A DNA stretch of 64,000 nucleotides, taken from Devosia neptuniae. Its GTDB lineage: Bacteria; Pseudomonadota; Alphaproteobacteria; Rhizobiales; Devosiaceae. Below the pieces are notes generated by a model. It searched no databases. It was not told the origin of the DNA and saw only the letters and a list, made by a program, of their open reading frames with translations. Location: assembly GCF_025452235.1 (NCBI RefSeq), contig NZ_CP104965.1, forward strand, positions 3,964,501-4,028,500. The letters run 5' to 3'. Below, piece by piece: positions 8,746 through 16,870 of the stretch. Positions within the stretch are counted from its first letter, which is position 1. Every line of letters starts with the position of its first letter. A program made the translations under genes and the position numbers.

Positions 8746-9743
8746 TATGCAGCCCTCCGCATTGCTGAAGTCCCGAGGCGCATAAGGCCGGGATAATTGA
8801 CCTTGCGGTAGCCGCTGGGGTCCATCTCGACCAGTTTCGGGTGCTTCTTCTCGACTTCCTGAGCAAGCACGCCCACTTCGTGCCGGCCGGTGTCCTTGCG
8901 ATCATATTCGACCACGCGGACCCCTCCGACTTTTTCGCCTGTCGGCTTGATATTCTTCTTCAGGCGCGCATCGGAGAACGAGAACATGCCTAGCGCCGCA
9001 CTGCCCAGATTGAACAGGCCGCCCATGGTGGCACTCTGCCGCTGGTTGTAGGTATTGAGCTTGTTCTGGTAGTCGGAATTGATGAGGCCAGCCACGTCAG
9101 TGCCAGCAACGCCCGACTGTGGTGTGGCTCCGAACTGCGGCGTTTGCACCTGCGAGCCACCGGCCAGCGCCAGAATTTCATTGAGGGGCTGGGTGCGCTG
9201 CAATAGCGCCTCCTGCACGGCCTGATTGCGGCCCGTCAGCAGCAGTTGGTTGCGGGCGTCGTTCTCGCCCTCCATGACCTGCTTGATGGCGGTGTCGTAG
9301 GCTTCAGAGCCCAACTTAATGCCCCGGCTCGCAAGGCTGGCCTCGGCCTGTTCCCGGCGCTTGGCCAGTTGCGGATCAAGGCGCGCGCTCGCCAGCTCAT
9401 TGATCCGGCCTTCCACGGCCGCATTGTCGAGACTGAAGGGCTGACCCAGCAGGTCGTTGATGCGCCCCGACTGGGTCTTGGCCACATCGGCAAGGTTCTG
9501 GCTGGTGGAAACGCCCGTATTGTAGAGCTGCTGCTGTTCTGGCGACAGCGCCGTGGTTTGTTCAAAGCGGGGCGTACCGTCGGCCCAGGTGCCGTTCTGC
9601 TTATAGGTGACGCTACCGGTCGGGCCATATTGGTTGATGGCGTTGAGGCCGGTCTGCGTGATAGCAGTTTCGCGGTTGGAGGCCGACTGTGCCGCTGCCG
9701 TCTTGATCGGGTCCGGCGCGGCCGGAGCTTTAGGCTTGCCCAT
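8745..9743 (-). CDS. Virion protein with C-terminal peptidase S74 chaperone domain
   Basis: 332 residues from the MGKPKAP start (a start 15 bases upstream is also possible). Residues 1-240 are helical and Ala/Gln/Asn rich, like an internal virion protein. The last 76 residues begin SDARLKKNI and continue with GVLAQEVEKKHP and YRKVNYPGL, the hallmarks of the peptidase S74 intramolecular chaperone. In that family the Ser of the SD.RLK motif performs self-cleavage after trimer folding. It overlaps the GNAT gene by 14 nt. S74 domains usually end tail spikes, so their presence on a protein from the ejection block is notable. Confidence 0.75.
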   Translation of the reverse strand: MGKPKAPAAPDPIKTAAAQSASNRETAITQTGLNAINQYGPTGSVTYKQNGTWADGTPRFEQTTALSPEQQQLYNTGVSTSQNLADVAKTQSGRINDLLGQPFSLDNAAVEGRINELASARLDPQLAKRREQAEASLASRGIKLGSEAYDTAIKQVMEGENDARNQLLLTGRNQAVQEALLQRTQPLNEILALAGGSQVQTPQFGATPQSGVAGTDVAGLINSDYQNKLNTYNQRQSATMGGLFNLGSAALGMFSFSDARLKKNIKPTGEKVGGVRVVEYDRKDTGRHEVGVLAQEVEKKHPKLVEMDPSGYRKVNYPGLMRLGTSAMRRAA

Positions 9744-10176
9744 GTGTAGACCTCGCAAAAGAGTGCTGACGCCATTGGTCGTCGGTCAGCGAGAAAATCC
9801 ATTCAGCTTCATCCCGGCCCCGCAGCCGGGGGATCAGGACGCCAGCAAATCCGAAGCGCTCGGCAATGCGGACCATGCGTTCGTTGCGCTCGGAAACCCG
9901 CATTACGACCATCTGGCAGCCGATCTGATCGAAGGCATAGGCGAAGATGGCGCGCAGCATGCGCGGGTGCAGCCAGCGCGGGCTGGTGCCGGCACTGGAC
10001 ATCTCGATCACGCCCGCCTCTGGCGCCCAATTGTGGAACACCGTGCCGCCAATCAGCTTGCCGCCCTCGACAACGCCTATGGCTACCGGATTGAGGAAGC
10101 CCCGTTCACAGCCCGGAATTTGCCTGGCCACCCAATCCGCCACGGTCTGGCTGTGCCCATAGAGCAGATCGATCAA
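9730..10176 (-). CDS. GNAT-family N-acetyltransferase-like protein in the head-tail operon
   Basis: 148 residues. A GNAT-like fold is suggested by the beta-strand with Gly-rich turn (GVVEGGKLIGGTVFHNW), a middle helix (MLRAIFAYAFDQIGCQ) and the C-terminal RVSERNERMVRIAERFGF element that matches the common N..s.r..EklGF motif. The gene overlaps both the gp10-like stop (ATGA, 4 nt) and the next gene, so it is part of the late operon. The substrate is unknown; modification of a virion or host protein is a guess. Confidence 0.65.
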   Translation of the reverse strand: MIDLLYGHSQTVADWVARQIPGCERGFLNPVAIGVVEGGKLIGGTVFHNWAPEAGVIEMSSAGTSPRWLHPRMLRAIFAYAFDQIGCQMVVMRVSERNERMVRIAERFGFAGVLIPRLRGRDEAEWIFSLTDDQWRQHSFARSTHGQA

Positions 10177-11798
10177 ACGACCAGGCCTCCGACCTCATAA
10201 GTCAGTTCGAACATGACGAGTTCGGCGGCCGGCGAAACCAGCGATCCGCTGACCACCAACAGCATGGGCGCATGGGTAAAGCCGCTAAGCCCGATATCTT
10301 CCCAGCGCGTCTGCGCCGTGAACTGGTTCAGCCCGATATCCCACTTGGCCACGTCCCATAGGCCAACGTCCCAGATGGCCGGGGAATCCGTGCCGGAAGG
10401 CGCAGCATTGGGATAGGCGGGGTATTCCAGATCATAGTCGGTCGAAACCCACAGCTTGGGCGTGAAGGCTGCCCGGCTGCGGAATATGGCGCGGCCCTGC
10501 ATAACCGTCTTGTGCTGGCCAATGCTGCCCAGGTGATCGGCATGCCCGACATAGGTGTGATAGATCAGCGCGCCGTCGTCGGAGCCGCCAATATCGGCCT
10601 GCATCAGCTTGCCGTTGCTGGTGCCAAAGAACACGTTGTCATCGTGCAGGCCGAAGCACTGCGTATCCCAGCCCGTGACCTTCGCCCAGGCGCCGGTTTC
10701 AAGATTGACCGCAAAGCAGATGGCCGGCGTGATGCTGTCGGCACCGGTTACCGGGCAACTCACAAAGGCAATGCCGCGGCTGGTCCATTTGACGATTTCC
10801 CAAGGCGCACTGCGCCGGGCACGCGCTTCAGTGATCCAGTCGGGCTGAATATTGCGGCTGACTGCCGCCAAGGCTAGCGCCGCCGGGTCTTTGGTCTGGA
10901 TAGCCGACAGCGGGATGATGCCGATTTCTGTCAGGATCAGCAGATCGCCACCAACCGGCAGGAATGCCTTTTTGCCAAGCGGCGGCGCGGCGTCATAGCG
11001 GCCCACAAGCCCCCACTCCGCCGCCACGGCCGGATCGCCCTGATAAACCGCAACCTCGCCTAGCGTCGAGACAAACACGATCTTGTCGTCAAGGCCGTCG
11101 CCGGCATCCATTGACCAGGTCGCAATGAACAGCAGCGAGCCGCCGTTGCGGAACACGCCGGAAAGGGTGTGGCGATTTGCAACACCACCAATGGCGTCAA
11201 TGCCAAGGTACCAGGCGTTCATCGTGCCGCCCTCAACCATCCAGACGCGGTTGCGATAGGTGCTGAGCTGCGAAATCGAGCTGGTGTTGACGCCGCTGAT
11301 CTGGGTGGCCGGATTAGCGCCGGTGGTGATCGCCAACCAGGCGGCGCCGTCATAGCGCTGAATGGCGTTCGTGCCGTTCGCGACGAGCATGAAATTGCCG
11401 CCGGAGTTCGCCACGTTGACGGAGGAATAATAGTTGCTGGTCTGACCCGAAACGTCGGCGGCCGGCACAATGGCCGGGTCGGCAGGCGAGGTCATATTGA
11501 TGATCTTGCCATCGACGCCGCCGAACATGCGGCTCATCGATCCGCTGACATAGCTCATCAGGCTTTCGAACCTGACGCCCAGCCCTGCCCCGGTGCCATG
11601 CTTGCGGCTGCCGCCGCGCATCCTGATGCCCGTTGTGGTCGGGAACCAGTTTTCCAGCACACGCGCCGCGCCATCAGGCGCTGCAGCGAGATTGGTGCCA
11701 GAGACCCAGCCGCGCGTCGGAGAGATAAAGGGCTTGCTCTTCATGGCAGGCGCTTTGAAGCGCTGCGCTGGAACCCTGCGGCCGCGATTATAAGCCAT
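10173..11798 (-). CDS. P22 gp10-like head completion / tail hub protein
   Basis: 541 residues, beta-strand rich with repeated aromatic and Gly turns, as expected of a beta-propeller-like packaged-DNA stabilisation protein. The N-terminal part contains an asn/trp motif near residues 48-60 (VLENWFPTTTGIRMRGG) typical of this group. It directly follows the gp4-like adaptor gene with start and stop overlapping at one base, the order found in P22-like phages (gp4 then gp10). It would plug the portal and connect it to the tail. Confidence 0.65.
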   Translation of the reverse strand: MAYNRGRRVPAQRFKAPAMKSKPFISPTRGWVSGTNLAAAPDGAARVLENWFPTTTGIRMRGGSRKHGTGAGLGVRFESLMSYVSGSMSRMFGGVDGKIINMTSPADPAIVPAADVSGQTSNYYSSVNVANSGGNFMLVANGTNAIQRYDGAAWLAITTGANPATQISGVNTSSISQLSTYRNRVWMVEGGTMNAWYLGIDAIGGVANRHTLSGVFRNGGSLLFIATWSMDAGDGLDDKIVFVSTLGEVAVYQGDPAVAAEWGLVGRYDAAPPLGKKAFLPVGGDLLILTEIGIIPLSAIQTKDPAALALAAVSRNIQPDWITEARARRSAPWEIVKWTSRGIAFVSCPVTGADSITPAICFAVNLETGAWAKVTGWDTQCFGLHDDNVFFGTSNGKLMQADIGGSDDGALIYHTYVGHADHLGSIGQHKTVMQGRAIFRSRAAFTPKLWVSTDYDLEYPAYPNAAPSGTDSPAIWDVGLWDVAKWDIGLNQFTAQTRWEDIGLSGFTHAPMLLVVSGSLVSPAAELVMFELTYEVGGLVV

Positions 11799-12519
11799 CA
11801 GTTGGGCACCACCGTGCCGGGAAAGGCGTATTCCATGCCCGTGGGCAGCCGCTGCTCACCGACGACGAGGATATTGCTGCCCTTGTCGGCGCCGGCCGTG
11901 GTGGCCAAGGCGTCCTGGTAGTCGGCCATCGCCTCGGCATAGTCCATCTGGTGGTCTTGCTTCCACCGGTAGATCATGGCGAGCCGCAACAGCCGCTCAT
12001 CAAGCCGGAATGTATCGGTGTCAGCCGTGAATTCGGGCTTCAACACCAACGCATTGTCTTTCACGATGTTCGAGGTGAGGTAGTAGAACTGCGCCGTGTC
12101 CCCCAGGCCCATGGGCGAAGTGGCCCCCCCACACGGATCTGCACCAGCCCGCCTAGAATGGTCCATGCGCCGACGACAGGCTGAAAGCTCTGCACCTGCG
12201 TGCCCAGCCACGTGTCGCTGTCTGGATAATAGGTGAATGGCGAGTTGGGAGACGCCGAAGGCCACAGCTTGGCCTTTTTCAGCATCCGCTTGTAGTCGTC
12301 GGGGAACGGAAAGCCGAGCGTGGCGCCGTCCCCCGCGAAGGTGCCAAGGGTCTTGAGCATCGTCCAGTCGCGCCCGCTATCGAACGCAATCATGGCCGCA
12401 ACGTCATTCACGGTGTCCTGCAACCGCAATTGGGTCGGGGACGTGCCGCCGAACACCTGATCGGGCCGGGCAATCCCCATGCGTGAGGATGCCCGCTGGA
12501 TGGCGCTCAAGACCGTCAT
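11798..12519 (-). CDS. P22 gp4-like tail adaptor, split by a frameshift at a G7 run
   Basis: Two overlapping frames together encode a protein of about 240 residues. Frame one gives 152 residues starting MTVLSAIQRASSRMG; its last ~20 residues are Arg/Ser/Thr-rich and look out of frame. The natural continuation (MGLGDTAQFYYLTSN... to the stop at 11798) is in the -1 frame. The switch falls at a run of seven G on the minus strand (12124-12130), read GTG GGG GGG CCA. One additional G, or -1 slippage at the correctly phased G_GGG_GGG heptamer, restores the frame. The joined product has the size and order of head-to-tail adaptors between the capsid genes and gp10. Confidence 0.65.
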
Positions 12520-12522
12520 GGG

Positions 12523-13458
12523 TTAGTTCCCGTTCGTCTTGGCCAGCTCGGCATTGACCTCGTCCGCCGCTTCCAGAAGCTGCTCACGGTCGAACGAGGC
12601 CGTTTCCAGTTCGGGCGCGGCGTCCTTCAGCCAGTTGCGGATGTCGTCATCTTCGAAATCAGCGAAGGGCGAGGCTTCGTCATCGGTCGGCGCTTCCTGC
12701 GCCTTGAGCGCAGCAATGATCTCGTCTTTGGTTGCCGGGGTCTTGTCGCCCAGCAGCTTGGCGGCGGCGGCCCGGAACGTCTTGAAATGGGCCGTCTCGG
12801 CCAGCGCCAGCACTTCGGCAACGGTCGCAGCTGCGTTAGCGGTACTGGCAGGCGCCGTGCCACCCTTCTTGCCGTTCTTGTCGTGGTCGAGCGGATCGCC
12901 CTTCAACTCGGCAATCTGGGCCATGAGTTCGGCAATCTTGGCGTCCTGTGCCGTGACCACCTCGCTCATGCGATCCTCGATACGATGCTCGGAAGCATTC
13001 TCGAGATAGGCCTGGGCCTGATCCTTCAGCTCGCGACCGCCCATACCAAGGCGCTTGAGATTGTTGCCGTCGAGCGAGGCCAGCGCTTCCACGGTGTAGA
13101 TGTTCAGGGCCTTCAGCTCGAGGCGCTTGCCGGGAGCCAGGAAGGACAGCGCTTCAAGCGGCGTCCCCAACAGCACCTGACCATCGCCATTCTTATAGGC
13201 GAGGTATTGGGCGTTGTATTTCATGGCATAGGTCTGCGCCTGACGCGTGCCATCGGGACCATCGACCCAGCCGCAGATTTCATGGGCCGGGAAGGCGCCG
13301 ACGGTCTGCTTGTTGCCGGCAAGCCGGATTTCAACGACCTCATGGTCATCGTAAATCGGGCGACCGGCCTTGGTGCTCTTGCTGTCGCTGAAGACGGAAA
13401 GCGTCTTGAACGTGACAACAGTCGCCGCGTCATCTTTCGTGGTGATCTGCATTTTCAA
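12523..13458 (-). CDS. Hypothetical phage structural-region protein
   Basis: 311 residues. Residues 1-140 form a beta-rich domain; the middle (about 150-200) is a coiled coil (RIEDRMSEVVTAQDAKIAELMAQIAEL), and the C-terminal 100 residues are acidic and Ala rich. No known domain recognised. It lies 3 nt from the gp4-like start, downstream of the decoration-like gene. A head-associated or assembly role is likely from position only. Confidence 0.6.
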   Translation of the reverse strand: MKMQITTKDDAATVVTFKTLSVFSDSKSTKAGRPIYDDHEVVEIRLAGNKQTVGAFPAHEICGWVDGPDGTRQAQTYAMKYNAQYLAYKNGDGQVLLGTPLEALSFLAPGKRLELKALNIYTVEALASLDGNNLKRLGMGGRELKDQAQAYLENASEHRIEDRMSEVVTAQDAKIAELMAQIAELKGDPLDHDKNGKKGGTAPASTANAAATVAEVLALAETAHFKTFRAAAAKLLGDKTPATKDEIIAALKAQEAPTDDEASPFADFEDDDIRNWLKDAAPELETASFDREQLLEAADEVNAELAKTNGN

Positions 13459-13533
13459 ATCCTGTCTGAGAGGGCGTAAACGAGAAAGGCGGAGCCACTG
13501 GCCCCGCCCTCATTGGTCGTTTCGCTGCTGCGA

Positions 13534-14046
13534 TTAAGCGGCCAGAGCGTCATCCACGAAGGGACGGTCGATCTCGAATTCGGCCAGGCCAGCAGCGGGC
13601 GTACCCACCGCCGAAGCGCCCTTGGCGTTCTTGACGCGGTCACCGGCAACAATGGCATCATCCACGCTGCCGGCCGTGGCCGTGGCGTAGACATTGGCGT
13701 TGTCTACGAAGCCGGCCAGAACCTTGCCAATGGCCTTGCCCTTGATCTGGTACCAACCGAATTCGTTGGCGACAGTGGGGGCCATGGCAACAGCCACGGA
13801 ACCGATCATGTCGGGCCCCAGAAGGACGGTCGACCAATCGTCGGGGTTGTAGACCACCCAAGAGCCCAGCGCGGTCGATGCCACGCCCTTGAGATAGACA
13901 AACTCGCCCATGCCATAGTCCGGATCGTCGGCCTCGATGACGTGACCGAGCTTCCACGGAGTGGAGCGCCCGGCCGCCGTCGCGGCAGTACGATGGGAGT
14001 CAATCGGCGGCATGCCGAGATTGGGGGTCGAAGCGGTGAAAGTCAT
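13534..14046 (-). CDS. Putative capsid decoration protein
   Basis: 170 residues, beta-rich, with a regular pattern of small folded repeats (LGHVIEADDPDYGMGEFVYLKGVAST... and IGSVAVAMAPTVANEFGWYQIKGKA), which resembles head decoration proteins that bind the capsid surface. The gene follows the major capsid gene by 12 nt in the same operon, the usual place for such proteins. No catalytic motifs. Assignment is moderate. Confidence 0.55.
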   Translation of the reverse strand: MTFTASTPNLGMPPIDSHRTAATAAGRSTPWKLGHVIEADDPDYGMGEFVYLKGVASTALGSWVVYNPDDWSTVLLGPDMIGSVAVAMAPTVANEFGWYQIKGKAIGKVLAGFVDNANVYATATAGSVDDAIVAGDRVKNAKGASAVGTPAAGLAEFEIDRPFVDDALAA

Positions 14047-14058
14047 GGTGCTGCCTCC

Positions 14059-15084
14059 TTATGCCGCCGGGTTGCTGTCGTAGAGCTTGGACTGGAACAG
14101 CGGGTTGACCTGGGTCAGTTCGCCCATGAACCCGATGTACTGGACCGCAGCGTCCTGGTTGATCGGCATCATCGTGCGGCCGATCTTGTCGAAGTTGCGA
14201 TCCGGGTGGTAGCGAACGCGCAGGGACGCGGTCTCAAGCAGGTAGGAGGTATTGGCCGGCATATTCGAGCCGATACCGCCATCCTGCACGATTTCCGCCT
14301 GCCGGCCGCCGCCGTAGTATTTCAGCGACGTGAAGCCGAGCTTGCCCAGCCCGCTTTCGTCGTTGATGCGCTGGATTGCCACCGTGGCAGCGTCATAGGC
14401 CGCGTAGTGTTCCGGCGATGCCAGGATCAGATCGGGACCACGGCGTCCACGGGAACGCTGCGTCACGATGCGATTGTACATCGGGCGGATGGTGGTGGCG
14501 GTGACCTGCGTGCCTAGCTCCGGGAACGCCGTCTGGGCGTCAAAGGCCGACGTGCGCCATTGCGGGTTGTCGGCACGGCTGATGCCGCCATAGGTGCCCG
14601 CATTGACGACGGTGGGCACGGCCAGACGGAGGCCGCCGAGTTCCTTGCCACCATAGCGGGTGCCATCGCCATGCAGCGACAGGTCCACTTCGTCCAGCAG
14701 CTCGTTTTCGGCCGCCTCGATATGGGCTTCCATGATGTCCAGAAGCTGGTTCGGACCATCGTTGGTCAGAATTTCTTCGTTGGACAACGCAACGCCTACG
14801 GCCACCATCTTGGGGCGGTATTCGGCGTCGTTGAAGAGCTCGGCCGGCGAGTTCTTCAGGAAGTCGAAGCCATTGTACCAGATGACGTTGCCGCTCTTGC
14901 CATACAGCAGGCGTTCGCGGATCGTCGGGCCGGAAAATGGCTTCCACAGGCCTTTGCGCTTGAGGACAGAGAGCAGCGCATTGGAGTTGGACACCAGGTC
15001 CTGGTAGCCCGAGGAACGGTCCTCAAGCGCCAGAGACATGATCTCCTGGTTCTTCTCAACTTGGGTTAGCGGCATGATTGCCAC
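14059..15084 (-). CDS. Major capsid protein
   Basis: 341 residues. Size, position after the scaffold-like gene, and features such as the N-terminal helix (residues 1-45), the NPQWRTSAFD loop, and the C-terminal TMMPINQDAAVQYIGFMGEL region fit an HK97-fold coat protein of the group found with P22-type portals. It is smaller than P22 coat (430 residues), so the inserted domain of P22 may be absent. Strong RBS spacing behind AAGGAGTGGC. Confidence 0.75.
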   Translation of the reverse strand: MAIMPLTQVEKNQEIMSLALEDRSSGYQDLVSNSNALLSVLKRKGLWKPFSGPTIRERLLYGKSGNVIWYNGFDFLKNSPAELFNDAEYRPKMVAVGVALSNEEILTNDGPNQLLDIMEAHIEAAENELLDEVDLSLHGDGTRYGGKELGGLRLAVPTVVNAGTYGGISRADNPQWRTSAFDAQTAFPELGTQVTATTIRPMYNRIVTQRSRGRRGPDLILASPEHYAAYDAATVAIQRINDESGLGKLGFTSLKYYGGGRQAEIVQDGGIGSNMPANTSYLLETASLRVRYHPDRNFDKIGRTMMPINQDAAVQYIGFMGELTQVNPLFQSKLYDSNPAA

Positions 15085-15098
15085 TCCTTGCGAATGGA

Positions 15099-16229
15099 CT
15101 AGCCGGCGGCTTCCATGGCACGCCGGACTGCGTCACGAACATTGGAAGAGGGCTTGCGGGCAGCGGGGGATGAGCCCGAGCCGGGAGCGCCTGCGATGGA
15201 TTTGATGCCCTTGTCGGTCTGAGCGCTTGGGGCAGCTGGCGTCGGGTCTGCGGGCTTGGGGATGAACCCAAGTCGCTCCGCTTCCTGGCGCGCGTCTTCT
15301 TCGGCCTTGGCATAGGCCTGATCGAGGCTCAGGCCGGCGTTGATATGCTCAACGATCCGGTTAGCGAGCGCATCGATATTGGGGTGATCGGCAGCGAAGG
15401 CGCTGACTTCAGCGTCAATGCTCTCCGCCTGCTGCGTCTGAATGGTCTTGCTGACGCCGCCAATGTGGCGCTCCAGCTCCGCAACCTTGGCGCGCAGTTC
15501 TCGAATGGTCGTATCGGTCTGCGACTGCGCCTGATCGGGCTTCTGGCCGGCCAATTGGGCAACCACGTCGCGCAGGTTCATGCCCTTGTCGGCGCAGATG
15601 GATTCCAGCCCCTTCACGAAGTCATCGTTCAGCAGCTTGTCGAACGCCACATAGCGCTCCAGCGCCGCGTCAATCGTGGTGCCGTGCTGCCGGGCCAGAT
15701 CGTCATAGGGTTTGATCGGCTCCCAGCGCCGCTGGTGCTCTTGAATGCCGGTTTCCAGCTCGCGGAATGCACGGTGGGTTTCGGCACGAACATGCTCGGG
15801 CGCCTCTGCCCATGCCGCCTTGGCTTCGGCCGAGAACCGGGACGGCGCATCATCATGCGGCTGGCGGGGCTTGTTGGGATCAACGACCGGCGCTGCCTTG
15901 TCTTCGGGCTGCTGCTCGGCCTTTACCGGCTCCTTGGCCTTGTCGGGTTCAACTGTCTTCTTGGGCTGATCGTCGGGCTTAGCCTTGGCTTTGTCCTTGT
16001 CGCCCTCATCGCCCTTGTCATCGGCCTTGACCTTCTCAGCGGCCTTTTCCAGCGCTTCGCGGGTCGACAGCTTCTTTTCCGCCGGTTTGGGTTCGGGTGG
16101 CGTCTTGGCCTTTTCGGCGGCTGCGGCCTCGGCCTCATGGTCGACATTGTCGACTTCAATCGGATTGGGAGGCGACACGATTTGTTCGTTGCCGGCATCA
16201 GCCGGAACGGTATCAAGCTCTTCGTTCAT
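15099..16229 (-). CDS. Probable scaffolding protein
   Basis: 376 residues, highly charged and helical. Residues 1-130 are Lys/Asp/Pro/Ala-rich and disordered (repeats of DKAKAKPD and PAEKK). Residues 130-330 form coiled-coil segments (VAELERHIGGVSKTIQTQQ), and the C-terminus is a short basic helix (NVRDAVRRAMEAAG), similar to the coat-binding end of P22 gp8. It lies between the portal block and the capsid gene, which is the scaffold position in P22-like phages. No protease motif. Confidence 0.65.
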   Translation of the reverse strand: MNEELDTVPADAGNEQIVSPPNPIEVDNVDHEAEAAAAEKAKTPPEPKPAEKKLSTREALEKAAEKVKADDKGDEGDKDKAKAKPDDQPKKTVEPDKAKEPVKAEQQPEDKAAPVVDPNKPRQPHDDAPSRFSAEAKAAWAEAPEHVRAETHRAFRELETGIQEHQRRWEPIKPYDDLARQHGTTIDAALERYVAFDKLLNDDFVKGLESICADKGMNLRDVVAQLAGQKPDQAQSQTDTTIRELRAKVAELERHIGGVSKTIQTQQAESIDAEVSAFAADHPNIDALANRIVEHINAGLSLDQAYAKAEEDARQEAERLGFIPKPADPTPAAPSAQTDKGIKSIAGAPGSGSSPAARKPSSNVRDAVRRAMEAAG

Positions 16230-16260
16230 TTGGGGTGCGTCCTGTCTGAGAGGATGTGGT

Positions 16261-16515
16261 CTAGAAGGCGAAGGTCAGGATGGCAGCGGCCGTGCTGGCG
16301 ATGGCCGCATAGGCGAGCGCGATAGATGCCCGATAGATGATGATGTGCTGCCGGGCTTCCGATCCGACAAACTGCGAGGCCATGCCAAGGAAGGCGCCGA
16401 CCAGAGCAAGGCTCCGGGTGTCATGGTCGCCAAGGATCAGCAGCGCCACCAGCGTGATGGCCGCGAAGTAGAGCGCTGCCGCCGCGAAGACGATGAATTC
16501 AACGTCACGGTTCAT
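16261..16515 (-). CDS. Small phage integral membrane protein
   Basis: 84 residues with three hydrophobic helices (about 6-28, 35-50 and 60-82). The start overlaps the stop of the preceding small gene by 4 nt. It sits between portal and scaffold genes, where some podoviruses carry small unassigned membrane proteins. It could be holin-like, but there is no endolysin next to it. Confidence 0.6.
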   Translation of the reverse strand: MNRDVEFIVFAAAALYFAAITLVALLILGDHDTRSLALVGAFLGMASQFVGSEARQHIIIYRASIALAYAAIASTAAAILTFAF

Positions 16516-16868
16516 TTGAACTTCATCCTGTCGCTGGTGCGCTCGCCGCGGTTAAATCGAGCCTCGGCCTTGTGCACGGCGTCTTTCACAGCCTTGCGGT
16601 CGGTCTTGGCTTTGGGCTTGGGGCGAAGCCGCGCAGGATCGTTGCCAACCTCGACAACGCCATGCTGGCGGTATTCGGCGCGCAGCTGGCTCTTGCTGTC
16701 GTACAGCTTGCCGGTGAGCTGCGATTGCACCGCCGACATCGTGTCCCCGATGACCGAAGGACATGGCAAATCCGACCGCTGCGGAGCCTCTGGCAGGCAG
16801 TTATGCGGCCATGGCTCGTCGAGGTCGTGCCAGCCCCGGCAGACCTTGCAAAAACGCTGGTGAGCCAT
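16512..16868 (-). CDS. Small phage protein with Cys/His cluster
   Basis: 118 residues. The N-terminus carries CKVCRGWHDL and WPHNC, a probable zinc-binding cluster. The middle motif (LTGKLYDSKSQLRAEYRQHGVVEVGND) is characteristic of small proteins found next to P22-type portal genes in many phages. The C-terminus is basic. Function unknown; the gene starts 2 nt after the portal stop and overlaps the next gene by 4 nt. Confidence 0.65.
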   Translation of the reverse strand: MAHQRFCKVCRGWHDLDEPWPHNCLPEAPQRSDLPCPSVIGDTMSAVQSQLTGKLYDSKSQLRAEYRQHGVVEVGNDPARLRPKPKAKTDRKAVKDAVHKAEARFNRGERTSDRMKFK

Positions 16869-16870
16869 GG

